This document shows, piece after piece, positions 39,530-51,800 of a DNA stretch of 64,000 nucleotides. Source of the stretch: Atrichornis clamosus (Eukaryota > Chordata > Aves > Passeriformes > Menuridae); the NCBI GenBank assembly GCA_013400975.1, contig WBMZ01000186.1, positions 41,693 through 105,692 of the forward strand, in the 5' to 3' direction. The position numbers were made by a program, and so were the translations under genes. The notes under the pieces were generated by a model. That model did no database searches. It was not told where the DNA came from and was given only the letters and a program-made list of their open reading frames with translations. Position 1 is the stretch's first letter. Every line of letters starts with the position of its first letter.

Positions 39530-42500
39530 AATTCACGAAGGTGTCATGATCCTATGGGTTAATTTGCCCCTGCTTCCATGCTGTGTGTTAGATTGCCTGT
39601 TTGATCTTCCTGCCTGGTCAAATCCAAAAAGTTGAGCAAATGTGATGTTCTGTACAAGTGACTGCTGGGCAAGTGTGATTTGTATGTGGTACGCACCTCT
39701 GAAAACAAGGGAACTTTTTTGTTTAGGCACCAGCATGGATTTTTTTCTTTCTTACTAAATGTTTAGAAATGAAGTGTCTGGCTTTGTTTCTTATACACTT
39801 TGGGAATAGTTTTACACACAGGCTTCTCTGGAGAGTCTTCTCCCTCAGTTTTCCTATTATTAACATACAAATCACTGCTCTTGGAAGTGAGAATGGAGCC
39901 AATTTTATGATCTCTCACCAGGGTCCTCTTAGTCTTCTCACAGCTAGGGAGAACAAATGGGCCTTTTAGTGTGCCCTAAAAGTCAATAAACTAGAACTAG
40001 TTTGTGGGGGGTGGGGGGGCAAGTTCCCAAACTGGGGGAAGGGGGTGGGTGACAGCAGAGGGGGCACATCTGCCTCTTAGTGGCATTCCTGCCCTGGTGC
40101 TCAGCTGCTCACAGTCTGGTACAAAGAAGTTGTTGTTTGGTTTGGTTTTTATAGATGCACGCTTTTCCCAAAGACTTCAAGGCAAATTTCCCAAACACTT
40201 TAATAATTGAATTGGCAAAAATAAGTTCCTTAAATGCTATGGCCAGAAGAGGTAAAAAAAGGATCAAAAATGTGTTTGGAAAGAAACAGGATGCTGATGC
40301 TACCTCACTTTGTAGGTGCTTTTTGAATTGGATGTATAATAGGGAGACACTGTAGCTGAGAGCTGCAAGTTGTAACCTCTGCTTTTAATTCTGTGGCTGC
40401 TACTGGAGAAAATGGGAAAAAGGAATTGTTCTGATCTCTGAGTGTGAAAATAAAGCAATATTCTTCTATCCTTAAAGAAGGAGGGGAAAGAGAGAAAAAG
40501 GCAGTAAAGAAGCTTAACAGTAAAGACCATGTCTAAAGCAAATGTGTTTACTCTTAGCAGTTGAGACTGATTAGGCAAGAGTAAATTACTTTATTGCTTT
40601 ACAAGCAAACAATGATAAGAATATACACCTGCTTCAAAACGGCATGATTTCATTTCTGGTGTGAGACAGGTTTCCTGTGGGCTCCAGGAGTTACCAGGTC
40701 TGGCCTCGAGGATGCGGCTGGGCGCAGGTTACACTGCGAGCACAAGAACAGACCAGGGCAGGACAGGCTTGTCTTAGGCAAACAGACAGCAACTCGCTTT
40801 GTAAAGCAAGGCTGCCCCATTTGGTGTCTGGCTGATGGTACCACAAGGGTTCTCTCTCAGTTCTGGGGCTTCGTTTCTTTGATGAATAGTTTTGAGGTGA
40901 TGTGCGTGTTTGTTTTCTGTTTTCCTTTTGAAAGAGAATTTCCTTCTATGCTTGCTTCCTAATAATGTCAGAAGTGACAAGTTTACAAGCTCTGGGGTTT
41001 AAGAACTCTTTCATTTACTTTAAATTTGAGCGACAGAGATCTTACTCCCATACCACATACACAAAAGGTATTTGCATCATATTTTATTAACATAAAGTTT
41101 CAGATGCCTCTTGAGAGCTAAGAGAAAAGGCCTTGGTTGCATCCCCCATTTTTATGTTGAAGTGCATCTGCATTAAGATATCCTTTTCCTCCTACATGGG
41201 GTCTATATTTTCTGCAGAAAATTCATTACAAATTACAAGTTCTCAAGTACTGGGTTTTGCCTTTGCAGAAGAAAAGGATTTCCATAGAGGAAAACCCATT
41301 TCTACCAGCAGCAGAAGTGTGTTTTCAGGCTTTGCCTACCTGTGGTAGATGAACCACCTACTGTGAAATCCCAAGGGAGGCACGCTGTTGCTGTGGGGCA
41401 TTTAAGGACAGGGTTCACTGTACTCATTTGTTCATGACTGACTATCTGGTTTGTTTAGTGATAAGACTAAGACTCTCTGTAGGCTAGAAACTGTCTCCGC
41501 TAGTGAATAAACAAAAGAAACCCATTTCTGGCAGTCAAGACAGAGCCATAACGTTCCAGATGGCTCACAGTACTTGAAATAAGTCTAATATTAAATAGAT
41601 ACAGTGTTTCAAAAACTACAAGTACCTTGCAGGGTTTTTTCTTCCCTTATCTCTTTAAAAAATTTTTTGTAATTTTTGATTTCAGGATTATTTGACAAAA
41701 CCTATTGTTGGAAAAAAAATTACCAAAAAAAAGTGGCATTTGGCACCCAGAGTTTAGGAGGCTGGAGAATAAACCAGACTTTCTCTTTAAGTAGTGCTCT
41801 TGTGGTAGTCTCATCAGGGGAAGAAACACCACAATTCTGATGTTTGTAAATTATACAGGCTTGTCTTAGTGTGTACATAGCTTCTCTTACAGTCCCATAC
41901 CTTTCCCTGTGTAGTGTTCTAAATATTTTTGCAGAAGGAGCTTAGTAGAAATGCAGCATCTTAAGATAAAAACTGCATTCTGCCAGACAGTCTTCCTAAG
42001 TATCAATTGCAAATCTGAATTTTCCCTGTAACAGAGCTATTCAACAAGAAAAACAATTAGATTAGGAACATGATGCAGATGAATGGACAAGTATAAAAAT
42101 AGTAGTAAAGTCCCAAGCAGTGCTGGAAGCAGTGTATTTGCAAAGAAATGTATGGATCCTAAATTAGGAGTGGGTAAGCAAATGGGAGAGTGCAGGAGGG
42201 CCAAAAGGTTAATTTGATTGATTCTTTAATTTTCCTTCAAGATTCCTGGGACTTGCTTAGATCAATGGAGAAGGTGTATTACGTAAAGTGAGGTATTGGA
42301 AATAGGTATTAGAACTACAGTCAATCTCTCCTTGGCTTTCAACAAAACTTGGAAAATACTGGTTTGAATCTAATTGCAGCTAGAGTAGATCCTATCAAAA
42401 ATTAACTTACTGAATTGGAGTGAACACATGTCTAAATTCTGAGCAAAATGATTAGGCAAGAGTCACGTGGCATATTTTGGCCTGTCCTGTGCTGGTTATG

Positions 42501-44329
42501 TAAATTACATTAGACCCCAACATGCTGATGAGATGGGGCTACCAGGCCACAGCTATTTCTAGTTGATCGCATGAATACCATGATTTATTGACATAAAAAG
42601 TAGGAATGACTACAGCTTAGTGAACAGTAGTTAAAAAAATTCCCCGTGGGACCAGCATAAGTTGGAACTGACCTTGGGTGCAGTTACAGTATCTCAAGGA
42701 CACTGAAATTTATGTCAGCTTTTCAGCTTTATTAAGAGAATGATTTTTTGTGTGTGTGTTCTTATTAGCTGCTGAATTGCAACTTGCTGTTTTCATTTTC
42801 CAGAGGCTCCTAAATCCACAAGAAGATCAGCAGTGCTTTGCAATTAAAGGTTTTCTCAGGTGTACCGTGCACAAGAGCTATAGCCAATAATGTAGTTTTG
42901 GGAAGATTTGTACTTGGCAGGTAAATTCTTTGGGGATGGTCCTTCTTTGCTCTTCTTCCAGAACCCTGTGCCCTTGGAAAAGCTTTGGAGCACTTATGTA
43001 TGCATATGTGGTGTGACTATGTAGGTCAAACATTGCACGTGACCCTTCTTAGTTCAGCACCACAAAATTGAGGATGTAGTTTAGCCTTCATAGTCTTTGG
43101 GATTTACAGTGATTGATTTTTATTTTTTGTATAATGAAAATTGAAGATGCTTCTTTTTTTTGTGCAAAAGTGAAATAATCTTGTGTCTAAAATATGTTTG
43201 GAATGATTTTACAAGTTTACTTGCACTGCCTAATACATTCTCTTCAACCCTGACTCTAAGAACAAAGTGAAAAACTAACTTGCTCCACCCACCTCTCCCA
43301 AGCAATTGCAGGCAGTTTTTTATTCTGAAAGCATGGGAACTCAAAGGAATGGATACCATATTTATCCAGTGACCGGTACAAAGCAAATGTAATCCCTAAT
43401 TTTAGGCTTTAGCTATTTTCATTAGAAACCATAATTTTTACATCGGATTCTGTGTCTATTTAATCCTTATTAAACCTGTGGTGATGGGGAGGAGGGATGT
43501 TTCCTGGCTTGGCAATGGGTGTAGTTCATTTAGTGGTGGATAAAAACATTTGTAAATGTCAAATACTGTGTCCTTCAGATATAACTACATGAAAATAAAT
43601 ACCTGTTTGCAAATAAAAACAGAAGAGAAGAAAGTACCTGGCTGAGGTTCAGAACAGTAGTGGGAAGACTAAAACTGTGTCTGTATTAGCAGCTGGATTT
43701 TAAATAAGAGTATGGTTTTGAAGTGAAGCCCTTGATTGTCCCAATTTACTGCATACGGATTCAGTTCTCAAAGGGATCTAGAAATAACCAGATTGCTCTA
43801 GGAGGGATCTGACCTGGAAGTTCAGGTCCAAATATGCTCCAGAGTTGGAATTTTCTAGGCTCTACCCCTCAGTTGGAGTTTTGACACTATGAGGTCATCT
43901 TGGAAGACCCAATACAGAAGGGTCAAGATGAGGCTCTCAAATGCTGACGGCTCTCACACCACCCTGAGGAATACTTCCTCATTCATCTGTACCTCTTTGG
44001 AGTTGAATTCCTTTTCCTTCTGTGACTGCCCGTCTTTCTCTTTCCATCTTTCCTTACTGAATTCCTATTTCTCTTTGTTTCCACTTTATAGAATGCATTC
44101 TCTACTCTGTTCACCACCTTCTGCAAAGTCTATAGTTATATGTTTTACCTCATGAAATTCAGAAACCTGCAGCTATGGGGCCCCAAGGCTCTGATAATCT
44201 TTGATCTGTGCAAGAATTGGGATTTTAGTGCCATCAAATAAATCTGCTGTCTACCTGTAAGTCATTAATTTCATGATGGCTGTTGATAGCAGAGACTGGC
44301 AAGCAATGAGGAATTCAACCAGCTAAAAA
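39530..44329. other. Unique non-coding DNA
   Basis: No gene is supported. A G-rich patch lies at 40006-40049. A short block at 40670-40870 holds several CpGs in an otherwise CpG-poor region, but no coding potential or repeat was recognised in it. Confidence 0.6.
40006..40049 (+). other. G-rich patch with quadruplex potential
   Basis: G runs of 6, 7, 5, 5 and 3 occur within 44 bp. The last three (GGGGGAAGGGGGTGGG) have loops of 2 and 1 nt, and a 14-nt loop separates them from the first two. Confidence 0.65.
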
Positions 44330-45380
44330 AGTGAAGGTAGAGCCCTTGAAGGGCTCAAGAACAACATCCATGCTTGGGAGCACCAGAGCAGATGTGGGGC
44401 TGGAATGGGTCTTTGCTTGGGAGTGTGCCAGCCAGCTGGTGTCATGTCTGGACTCCAACACCCCGGCGACAGAGGTGTCATGTAGGAGAGTCCAGGGGAG
44501 AGTGCCTGTTCTGGAGTCTGCTCCAGGATCCCAGTTCCACATAGAAGGCTTCTGCAGGGTCAGACCAAGAGAAACCTCCTTCCATATTTCCAGCCAGTCC
44601 TGGAGTCAGTGACCCCTTGTGCCAGTGCCCTGGATCCCAGCCCCACAAACTGAGCTGCTTTTCCTGTAAGTTGCTCTAGGAGCAGGGGCAGTCGGTGCCT
44701 GACCTTACAGTCTCAGGCTCAGAGCCACGGGGAAACTGCGCTCTGCTGGTCTGGTACCTTTGAAACACCTCCTTCAGAGCCATCAGCTGTGGGAAAATTC
44801 CGCCATGGAACAGCTATCTCAGGAATTCCCTCTCCAGTCCTAACTCTGAGTGAGTAGCTAGCTCAGCCCCAGTGTGGGGGAGCTGTGTTTAATGCATGCT
44901 GCGAAAGCACGTCTCTCTGAGGTTCCTGTGCTGAGAGCCCCTTTCTCACACTAACTGCCAGGGATTAGCCTGCTCACAGGGCAGTAACTTTGTGGAGCTT
45001 GTCCCTGACGCACAAACACAAGAGTAAGTAGCATTTTTCTGACGTACAAAGCAGCTATTGGCTGAGGTGCAGGTGGATTGCAGTAACCCTTCTCTGCCCT
45101 GCATGTCTCAGCAATCAGGAGTTGTTGCAGTGTCACCCATCCTCTGCCAGCCCCTGAAGGGCATCCACAGGGATGTGACCATCTGTAATTGTGACAGTCC
45201 TTCTGCAGAAATGCTGTGCAGGACAGAGTCTTACCCCTTGTTTCAGGAGGCTGGGAGCTGTGTTGGTTCCTAATTCAGCAAAAAGATCACAGACTGGATA
45301 AGTTATAAGTCTCTTGGGGTGGGAAAGAGAGAAAGGGCTGTTGGCTATTGTGTGCTGCAAGGCCATTACTTCAAGCAAGA
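44330..45380. other. GC-richer block of unknown origin
   Basis: The base composition changes from AT-rich to roughly balanced, and CpGs become more frequent (for example CCCCGGCGAC, GCTGCGAAAGCACG, GACGCAC, GACGTAC). Open stretches of up to 93 codons occur on both strands. No transposon landmark or protein family was recognised. It may be an old retroviral insertion, since the next 700 bp contain an LTR end, or a weak decayed promoter region. Confidence 0.4.
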
Positions 45381-45490
45381 TGCTGAGTTCATGCAGTACC
45401 AGTTTGGGATGCAGATGTAGGCAGAAANAATACTGAGTTCATGTAGTACCACAGAGTTACCAGCTTGGGATGCAGATGTAGGCAGAAATG
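45381..45490. repeat. Tandem duplication (about 50 and 60 bp) containing an ambiguous base
   Basis: The first unit (45381-45430) and the second (45431-45490) both read TGAGTTCATG.AGTACCA, then TTGGGATGCAGATGTAGGCA. The second carries a short extra ACAGAGTTAC segment. Position 45428, at the end of the first unit, is the only N in the window, so the assembler or reads were in conflict exactly at the repeat junction. Confidence 0.9.
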
Positions 45491-45912
45491 CCAGAGTGGG
45501 AATCCCACAGCGTTCTTCAGAGCTCCATAGTCTGCAGGGATTGAGCAGATTCCCAGCAAATGCTCATAAGAGGCCACTGCTGTGCTGAGATCACTTCTCC
45601 ATTATTCTTGGGAAAGACAAGATTTTCTACCTCCTTCTTCTATGGCACAGGCTACGCAAAGTGTGTGGGTGAGTGAGTGGAGGGGGAGTGGTACCAAATG
45701 GGACAGAAGTTCATGTCTCAATAAAAGGGGTAAAGAGAAGGTTTTTGTGCTGGGAGGGTATCATCCTTCCCACACAAGATGGCTGATGTATGATTCACTG
45801 TTACTGATTTTCCCTCTGTTGTGCTAAGGCTGCTGCTTTAGCAGCTCTTATCAAGCTTTCCTTCACCTGTCCTTTCTTGTAGCTTGATGATAGAAGGGAA
45901 TGACTTTATGAC
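45491..45912. other. Non-coding DNA between the duplication and an LTR end
   Basis: Nothing recognisable. Open stretches are short. Confidence 0.5.
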
Positions 45913-46100
45913 TGTTGTGGGTTGACCTCAGCCAGCAGCTGAGCACCCACACAGCAGCTCACTTGGTTCCTCCCTCAGTGGGATGAGGGAGATATTAGGA
46001 AGCACAAAAGCAAAAAAAAAAAAAAAAGTCATGGAACAAAATAAAGGTGGTCTCATAACTCCATCCCAGATAGATCCAGTGTAAGAGTCCAGTGTCACAG
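45913..46100 (-). mobile_element. LTR 3' end of an endogenous retrovirus (family C), possibly internally deleted
   Basis: On the minus strand the element ends GGTCAACCCACAACA, preceded by CAGCTGCTGGCTGAG, GTGAGCTGCTGTGTGGGTGC, CTCATCCCACTGAGGGAGG and TTTTGCTTTTGTGCTTCC: the terminal part of a common avian LTR as I remember it. A run of 17 T on that strand precedes it (A run on plus at about 46011-46027). Further upstream GATGGAGTTATGAG resembles the early part of related LTRs, which suggests that the middle has been lost. The left boundary in LTR orientation (higher coordinates) is uncertain. Confidence 0.6.
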
Positions 46101-47540
46101 CAGGCCTGTAGCACATCCCATAGTGTAAATGGGCACACAAATGCTGCAAATGATCCTCTCTCTTCCTTGTATCTCACTGCACTCACAAGTGAGGTTAATG
46201 TGGTGCTGAAATATTTGTAAGAAATGAGATGACAGCAGCTGCTTGGAGAGACCCTTAGCTTAGGTTGTGAAGCCCTGCAGGATAACTGCCCTTCAGAATG
46301 TTTTGAACAGTTTTGTGAAGATGCTTTGGCCTGATCCAGTGTGATCCTCCTAAACCAATATGGTGGAGATATGAGGCGTTTCAGCACCAACCTCACTTTA
46401 GGCTGAGAAATGATGAGAAATAACTTAAAAGCCGAGGTGGTGGCCTTCAGTCTTTTGAGCCATTTAATCTTTTTCCTCCAACTCCTTTTGTTTGCAAAGA
46501 GCATCACCCGATTTCTGTAGCTGAATACTCACAGTTGGATCTGCTATGACTTGTGAAAATGACCCCAGTTTTTGTTGAAAATCTCTGTCCCACATCATGA
46601 CTATTTTCTTAATGAAGCAGCTGCACAGATATTGGCATCCCATTTATATTGATAGACTTTACTGAAGGGCAGGGGCCACTCTTAGTTTTTATTCTCAGGT
46701 TTGGTGTGGCAAGTGTTGCTGTAGTGTATTATACCCATCCTGAATTCCCTGATGCAGGCCATCAACTGTGCTTCTCAAGGTTGTGGTCATGTTAATGTTT
46801 TTGAGGTAATAGGATTTGGGCAGAGCCAGTATTTGCATGGGAAATTCCCTTGGAAAAACCAAAAGTGCTGAAGGAAGGTGGTCTGAATTGCTAGACAGCA
46901 GTTTCTCCTTGCTACTCAGTACTACATCAGTGGTGTAGTTGGGAGGCAATTTCTAAGTTGGTATCTTTTAAATGTCAGACTTTTTTAAACTGGATATGGT
47001 AATGCGATACCATGGTGACATTTACCATCAGCAAGAAGTGTTAGTCTGGGCATCCTAGCCTTCTCCAGCAGGCAAGAGGTGAACTTTGAAAACTTGCCTC
47101 CTCGGGAGGTGCCAGTGACAACACACATCCTGCTACTCCCGTTGCAACACTGATCTGTGCTGGGATAGCACGAGCAGGCCGTAGCTTTTATAGCCATCGC
47201 TTTTTCTGTAGTCACATAAGCAAATTTAAACCACAAATCCAGAGTGGACAAAATATTTCAATTAAAGACAATGCCAGTAAATCCAAGTGTCTTTCCATGT
47301 GGCACTGTAGCTTCTTAGGCAGCTCTGTGGGAGTGTGTCTGTCTCGCCTTGCTGGGTTTGGAGGTGTGTGTGGGACTGAGAAATGATGTTTGCAGCTGAA
47401 AGGAAAAAAGCTAATATGGCTGCCTGTGTTGTCAGCCTTCAGAAACAAAACTGTGGGCATGGCAGAGGGTCCAGTACTGAGAAATCTAAGTAGAACTAGT
47501 AACTCTCCAAAGCCTGAAAGAAGGAAGTGCATCTCCAGGG
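46101..47540 (-). pseudogene. Possible degraded retroviral internal sequence
   Basis: This stretch lies on the 5' side of the family C LTR end. On the minus strand it is open in several successive overlapping pieces (170 codons at 45995-46507, 84 at 46695-46949, 88 at 46985-47251, 106 at 47212-47532), more than in the surrounding DNA. One piece carries a helical segment with regular leucines (TVDGLHQGIQDGYNTL). I could not match any piece to gag, pol or env, no intact frame exists, and no primer-binding site was identified. It may simply be host DNA next to an LTR fragment. Confidence 0.25.
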
Positions 47541-47929
47541 GCTGAAACTGGAGAGATGCTTAAGAAACTTATCTGTTTTAAAAAGAACTGACTTCCAAGA
47601 AAACTAAATTAGTCTGAGCAATATGCAAGTACTCAGAATTACTGAAAGTAATGAAATAGCAAGACTGTTGCATATTTCTCCTCTGAACAAATATCAAGGA
47701 TCAGGTTTTAACAAATGACTCCTGAATCTGTGGCTGTGATTTTTGCACACACTCAGTGACCCTTGCAATGCAGGATTTTGCAACCTAATATGCTTTTTCT
47801 TCAACATTTCGCTCCAGGAGGCACAGCAGAAGTGGACAAGCTCCATACCAAACAATACCACTTATAACCTACATCCCTGAACTTCACGTGGCTCTTTGGC
47901 CACTTTGTAAACATCCATATGAATTGATG
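47541..47929. other. Unique non-coding DNA
   Basis: Nothing recognisable. The composition returns to AT-rich just before the minisatellite. Confidence 0.5.
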
Positions 47930-48840
47930 CCTCTTAATATACACAGTGATCTAATTTGATTCATATTGATAAGTATAAAAGGAAGTTGATATCAAAATCC
48001 ATTTGTATTGGTGCCTATCAGTTGGTATTGATGTCTACTGATGACTGCCATAACAATAAGTACCTCTATCCAAAGGTATCAATATTGATAGGTATCAATG
48101 CTTTTCTAAATCAGTTTATCAACAGTTACCTATCAGTAGGTATTAAAAATGATAAATATTAATTACTCATGCTTTTGAAAGGTATCAATATCAATAGGTA
48201 TAGATGCCTACTGATATCAAGATCAGCATCAAAATTAACAGGTATAGATGACTGTTGAAAACAGTAGCTCTTGAAATTGATAGATTTTCATGCCTATCAA
48301 TGTCTATTTGAAATCTATATTGCTTTCAAAATCAGTACAGAAATTGATAGGCATTCCTGTATTTTGATACCTACTGATATCAGTAAGTATCAAATGACTA
48401 GTAATATAAAATCAATATTGAAATTGATAGATATGGATGCCTACCAATACTGAGATTAGTTTTGACAGACATTGATATCAAAAGGTATTGATTCCTTTAG
48501 GTGTGTACCATACTCTTTGAATGCCTACTGGTTCAAAATTCATATTGAAATAGGTTTTGATGCATACTAATATTGAAATTTGGTTTCAAAACCAGGAGAC
48601 ACTGATAACTGTACTTATTAGTAGTATCAATGCATTTAGATAGATATTGAAATTGGCATTAAAAAATAAAGGTATGGGTGCCTATTGACATATAAAATGT
48701 AATGATGTGTATAAATATCAATGCCTGTCAATATAAAAATTTTGAAATTGGTAGGCATCAATGTGTAGAGATGCCAATGGATATTGACATCACTAAGTAG
48801 CAATACCTATGGGTATCAAAATAAGTATCAACATTTATAG
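47930..48840. repeat. Degenerate self-complementary minisatellite (TATCAAT/ATTGATA)
   Basis: About 0.9 kb is built from diverged copies of the words GGTATCAATGCCTACTGATATCAA and AAATTGATAGGTATCAAT (given as overlapping pieces of at most 20 bases: GGTATCAATGCCTACTGATA and AAATTGATAGGTATCAAT). AAATTGATAG-type words start at about 48232, 48274, 48341, 48421 and 48745, at intervals of 42, 67, 80 and more, so the basic period is about 40 bp with insertions and deletions. TATCAAT and its reverse complement ATTGATA alternate, so each unit can fold on itself; 48077-48090 is a perfect 14-bp palindrome TATCAATATTGATA. Copies are strongly diverged, and the outer limits are by eye. The short open stretches inside (60-68 codons) are products of the repeat. 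Confidence 0.8.
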
Positions 48841-51800
48841 TATTTATATCTTTACTATGCCTGGATTCAACTTAGACAAATTTGCAGTGGCTCAGTATGT
48901 CAGAATTCCTGTTTAATTACACTGATTTGTTACATCCCTTCAGTTTAGCGAACATAAATGTTGAATGGTCAGACTTAGTGGGAGATGTAATATAATTAGA
49001 TGTAAGGATGAATGAATTTACAACTTGGAGAATTCCTTGGTGCTTTAGTGATGGTGCACTCATGAAATGAAGAGCAGAATCTGTTTCTCATTCTTCTTGA
49101 GACAGTCTAGACCTGTGTGCAGATATGACGTTCACTTAGTGCCCAGCATCTGTATTTTATTTCTGTATTTGAAAATATCTGTCCATACTGCTACAGACAA
49201 CTTCTTTTCTTTCAAAGAAAAGATGTCAGAGAAACGCAAGTTTTTATTCTACCTTTACCTTTTCCTCCACTGTCCCATTTAAGTTTCCTTAAAGTGCTTT
49301 AATAGTAAGTGCACATCTTGGCTGTAACCTTTTGGCTCTTCCTAAATGGCTACTCCACAGTTAGCAGGCTTTGTAATAAAAGCTACCTAAAAAGCTACTA
49401 GGTTATTAAATCAAGGAAAGCTTTTAGGGATAGAACCCTTATGGACAACGTGCTGTTTCTCTATCCTTTTCTTCCATATTAAATGGTTTCTCCCTCAAGT
49501 ATTTCTGCTGATTCTCACAGGGTGTATGTATGTTAATGTGCTAGTTCTGAGAGGGGGTGTCCTGGTGACAGGAATCTTTTAATCCTCCTTCCTTGTCTTC
49601 TGTTGGTTTGTGTTGTCAAATGGTCTTGGAGAACAAAAACTGAGCTCCTCTTAGGCTAAAGTAAAACAAAAGGCTACAGGACCATATTTATAGTTCTCTA
49701 ACTGCTGATGGTCATCCAGTGTGGGGTAAAGCTATAGGATAAAGCACTTCTCCTTCCCTCCAGTAACACCTGTAAGCATGAGGTTTTAATTTACAGCAAC
49801 AGCTGTTTTGCTCTTCAGACTTGCTCTGGTTGTGCTGCATAACTTGCTAATGAAAGAATAGCTACATTTATGCTGTATTCTCATCCACCTTAAAAAAAAT
49901 AGTTTAAAGTGTGGTGTGAGTACTAAAAATAGGCTTAAATATTAGCAATTTGGTGCTGTCTTCAACAGAATAACATTTTAATAAATGGTAGCCTATAAGC
50001 TCAGTTTAGACCTTGCCACCGTTAATAAAGCTTACTGAAAAATGCAGCTCATCAGTACAGTAGTTTGGAGTCTTAGTCTTTAAAGCATCTGTTTAATCCT
50101 GTTGTTTTCAGATGTATGTGACAGAAGTTTAGTAGGGAATTCTGTTGATGGTTACCAGAGCGAAATAGAATTCAGTTCTTTCACAGATATTCTTCGCTGA
50201 ATTAAAAGAGCAGTAGATCTTATTTTCACTGCTAAAATAAGCTCAAGGAACTCTTATCTATATTGAAGGAACATATTTCTGAAGTGTAGGAGGACTATTT
50301 CTTAATGCTGATGAATTTAATGGAACTGTACTTGCAGACCTGAATTTCACTCACTGGCATCATAGAACTCCAGAGAAAAGCTTTCTTGTTTAAAGTCTAG
50401 GGCTGTTTGTTTATACATGGTGCTTTTTTCTTCTAAACAGCAAGAACATAGATTGCATGACTCTGCCACAGCTCAAACCATGGCATGGATGCTTTTAAAA
50501 AATGTGCCATTGTGATTTTTCTCTGAATGTTTGTTACTAAACCAAAATAAACAAAAATAATTCCTGCTGCTTTCTGTCTGATTCTGCGGATGGCTTTTAC
50601 TATGGAGGTAGTCCTAAAGTATAAACCTCAATATTTACTGATAAATTAGCAAACTCCATTTCCTTTCTGAATTCTCTTTAACTCTCACCAAGTGTACAAT
50701 AATTGAGAAAATGCTCTCAGAGAAATGTCAGCTTCATGATGCAAAGAATAAGGTCACTTCAGCATTACTTCTGTGAAGAGTTCTACAAGTCTATGGTAGA
50801 CTTATGGTAGAAGCAGTGGTCAATACAAAATCCTGACCATTCTGCCAGGTAACCAAGTTATGGCTCAGCTGGCAGATGAAGGAATTTAAAGGTTTTGATG
50901 AGTAATGTCATGAAAAGAAATCTGGATTTACAGGTCTTTTGCCAGCCACATTTGGAATGGTGAAAAGAAGTGCACAGAGAAGTGAGGAAAAGCTAAAGCT
51001 TGGTGTGCCTTCTGTTTCAGAAAGCACTTCTGTGTTGAATAGGAATTATTGTGTACTCAGAGGACTTTAATCTTAGGTTTTTTACACTATTTAGAGAATC
51101 AGGTTGGTATGTACGTGAATTTATTTGGAATTTAAGAGATTTTTAAAAGCTAAATCTGCAAACTGCTTGTGGTTCCTAAAATGGAGATTTACCGGTGATA
51201 TGTTGCACACAGAGTTAAGGATCAGTTTGCTTCATGTGTTCTCTGAAAAAAACGGTCTGAACATTGGAGTGTCCTGAGGCACAGATGTGGAAAATGGCCT
51301 GTTTTGGGGAAAGCTAGTGTTGGTTGATTTGGAACAACAGTTGGGCTATAGGAAGTTGCATGAAAATGTGTCTGATAGAGAGCTAGTGAGTGCTCTGGAC
51401 ATGTACCAAAGATGTCCAAGAGAGAGAGAATACTTGAGCCTGTTCCTCCAAGCAAACCTAGACGTGAAAACTAAATATGAGGGGCTGAAACCCTACAGCT
51501 TGATCAATGTCTAGAGCAGTTTCAGACTGTGACGTGTTCCTAACACTGAATGAGTTGGAGAAGTCCAAATCTCATTCAGTCCCAGGATATTTGCCTACTG
51601 CGAACACTTCCAGCAAGACTTCGTGGCCCAAAAATTGCTTCAGAAAGGGGGTGCTTTTGCTCAACTAACTGTGCTGCATTTAGTACCCAGGGAACCATCA
51701 CTGTGATGCTTTTGAGTGGCCAAGAGGATCCAGGTGCCGTGGCAGTTGCTGGGAGGAACAGCTGCCAGGAATGGACACAAAATAAAGAAAATCCGTGAGG

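Noticed and set aside
39838..39865. CCTCAGTTTTCCTATTATTA as another MIR
   Set aside because: Only the short core word matches. The flanks do not continue the MIR order.
45995..46507. 170-codon minus-strand open frame as a retroviral protein
   Set aside because: It reads through the LTR and its T17 run (phenylalanine run) and matches no gag, pol or env feature that I can recognise.
47956..48453. Small open frames in the minisatellite
   Set aside because: They are translations of the TATCAAT repeat.
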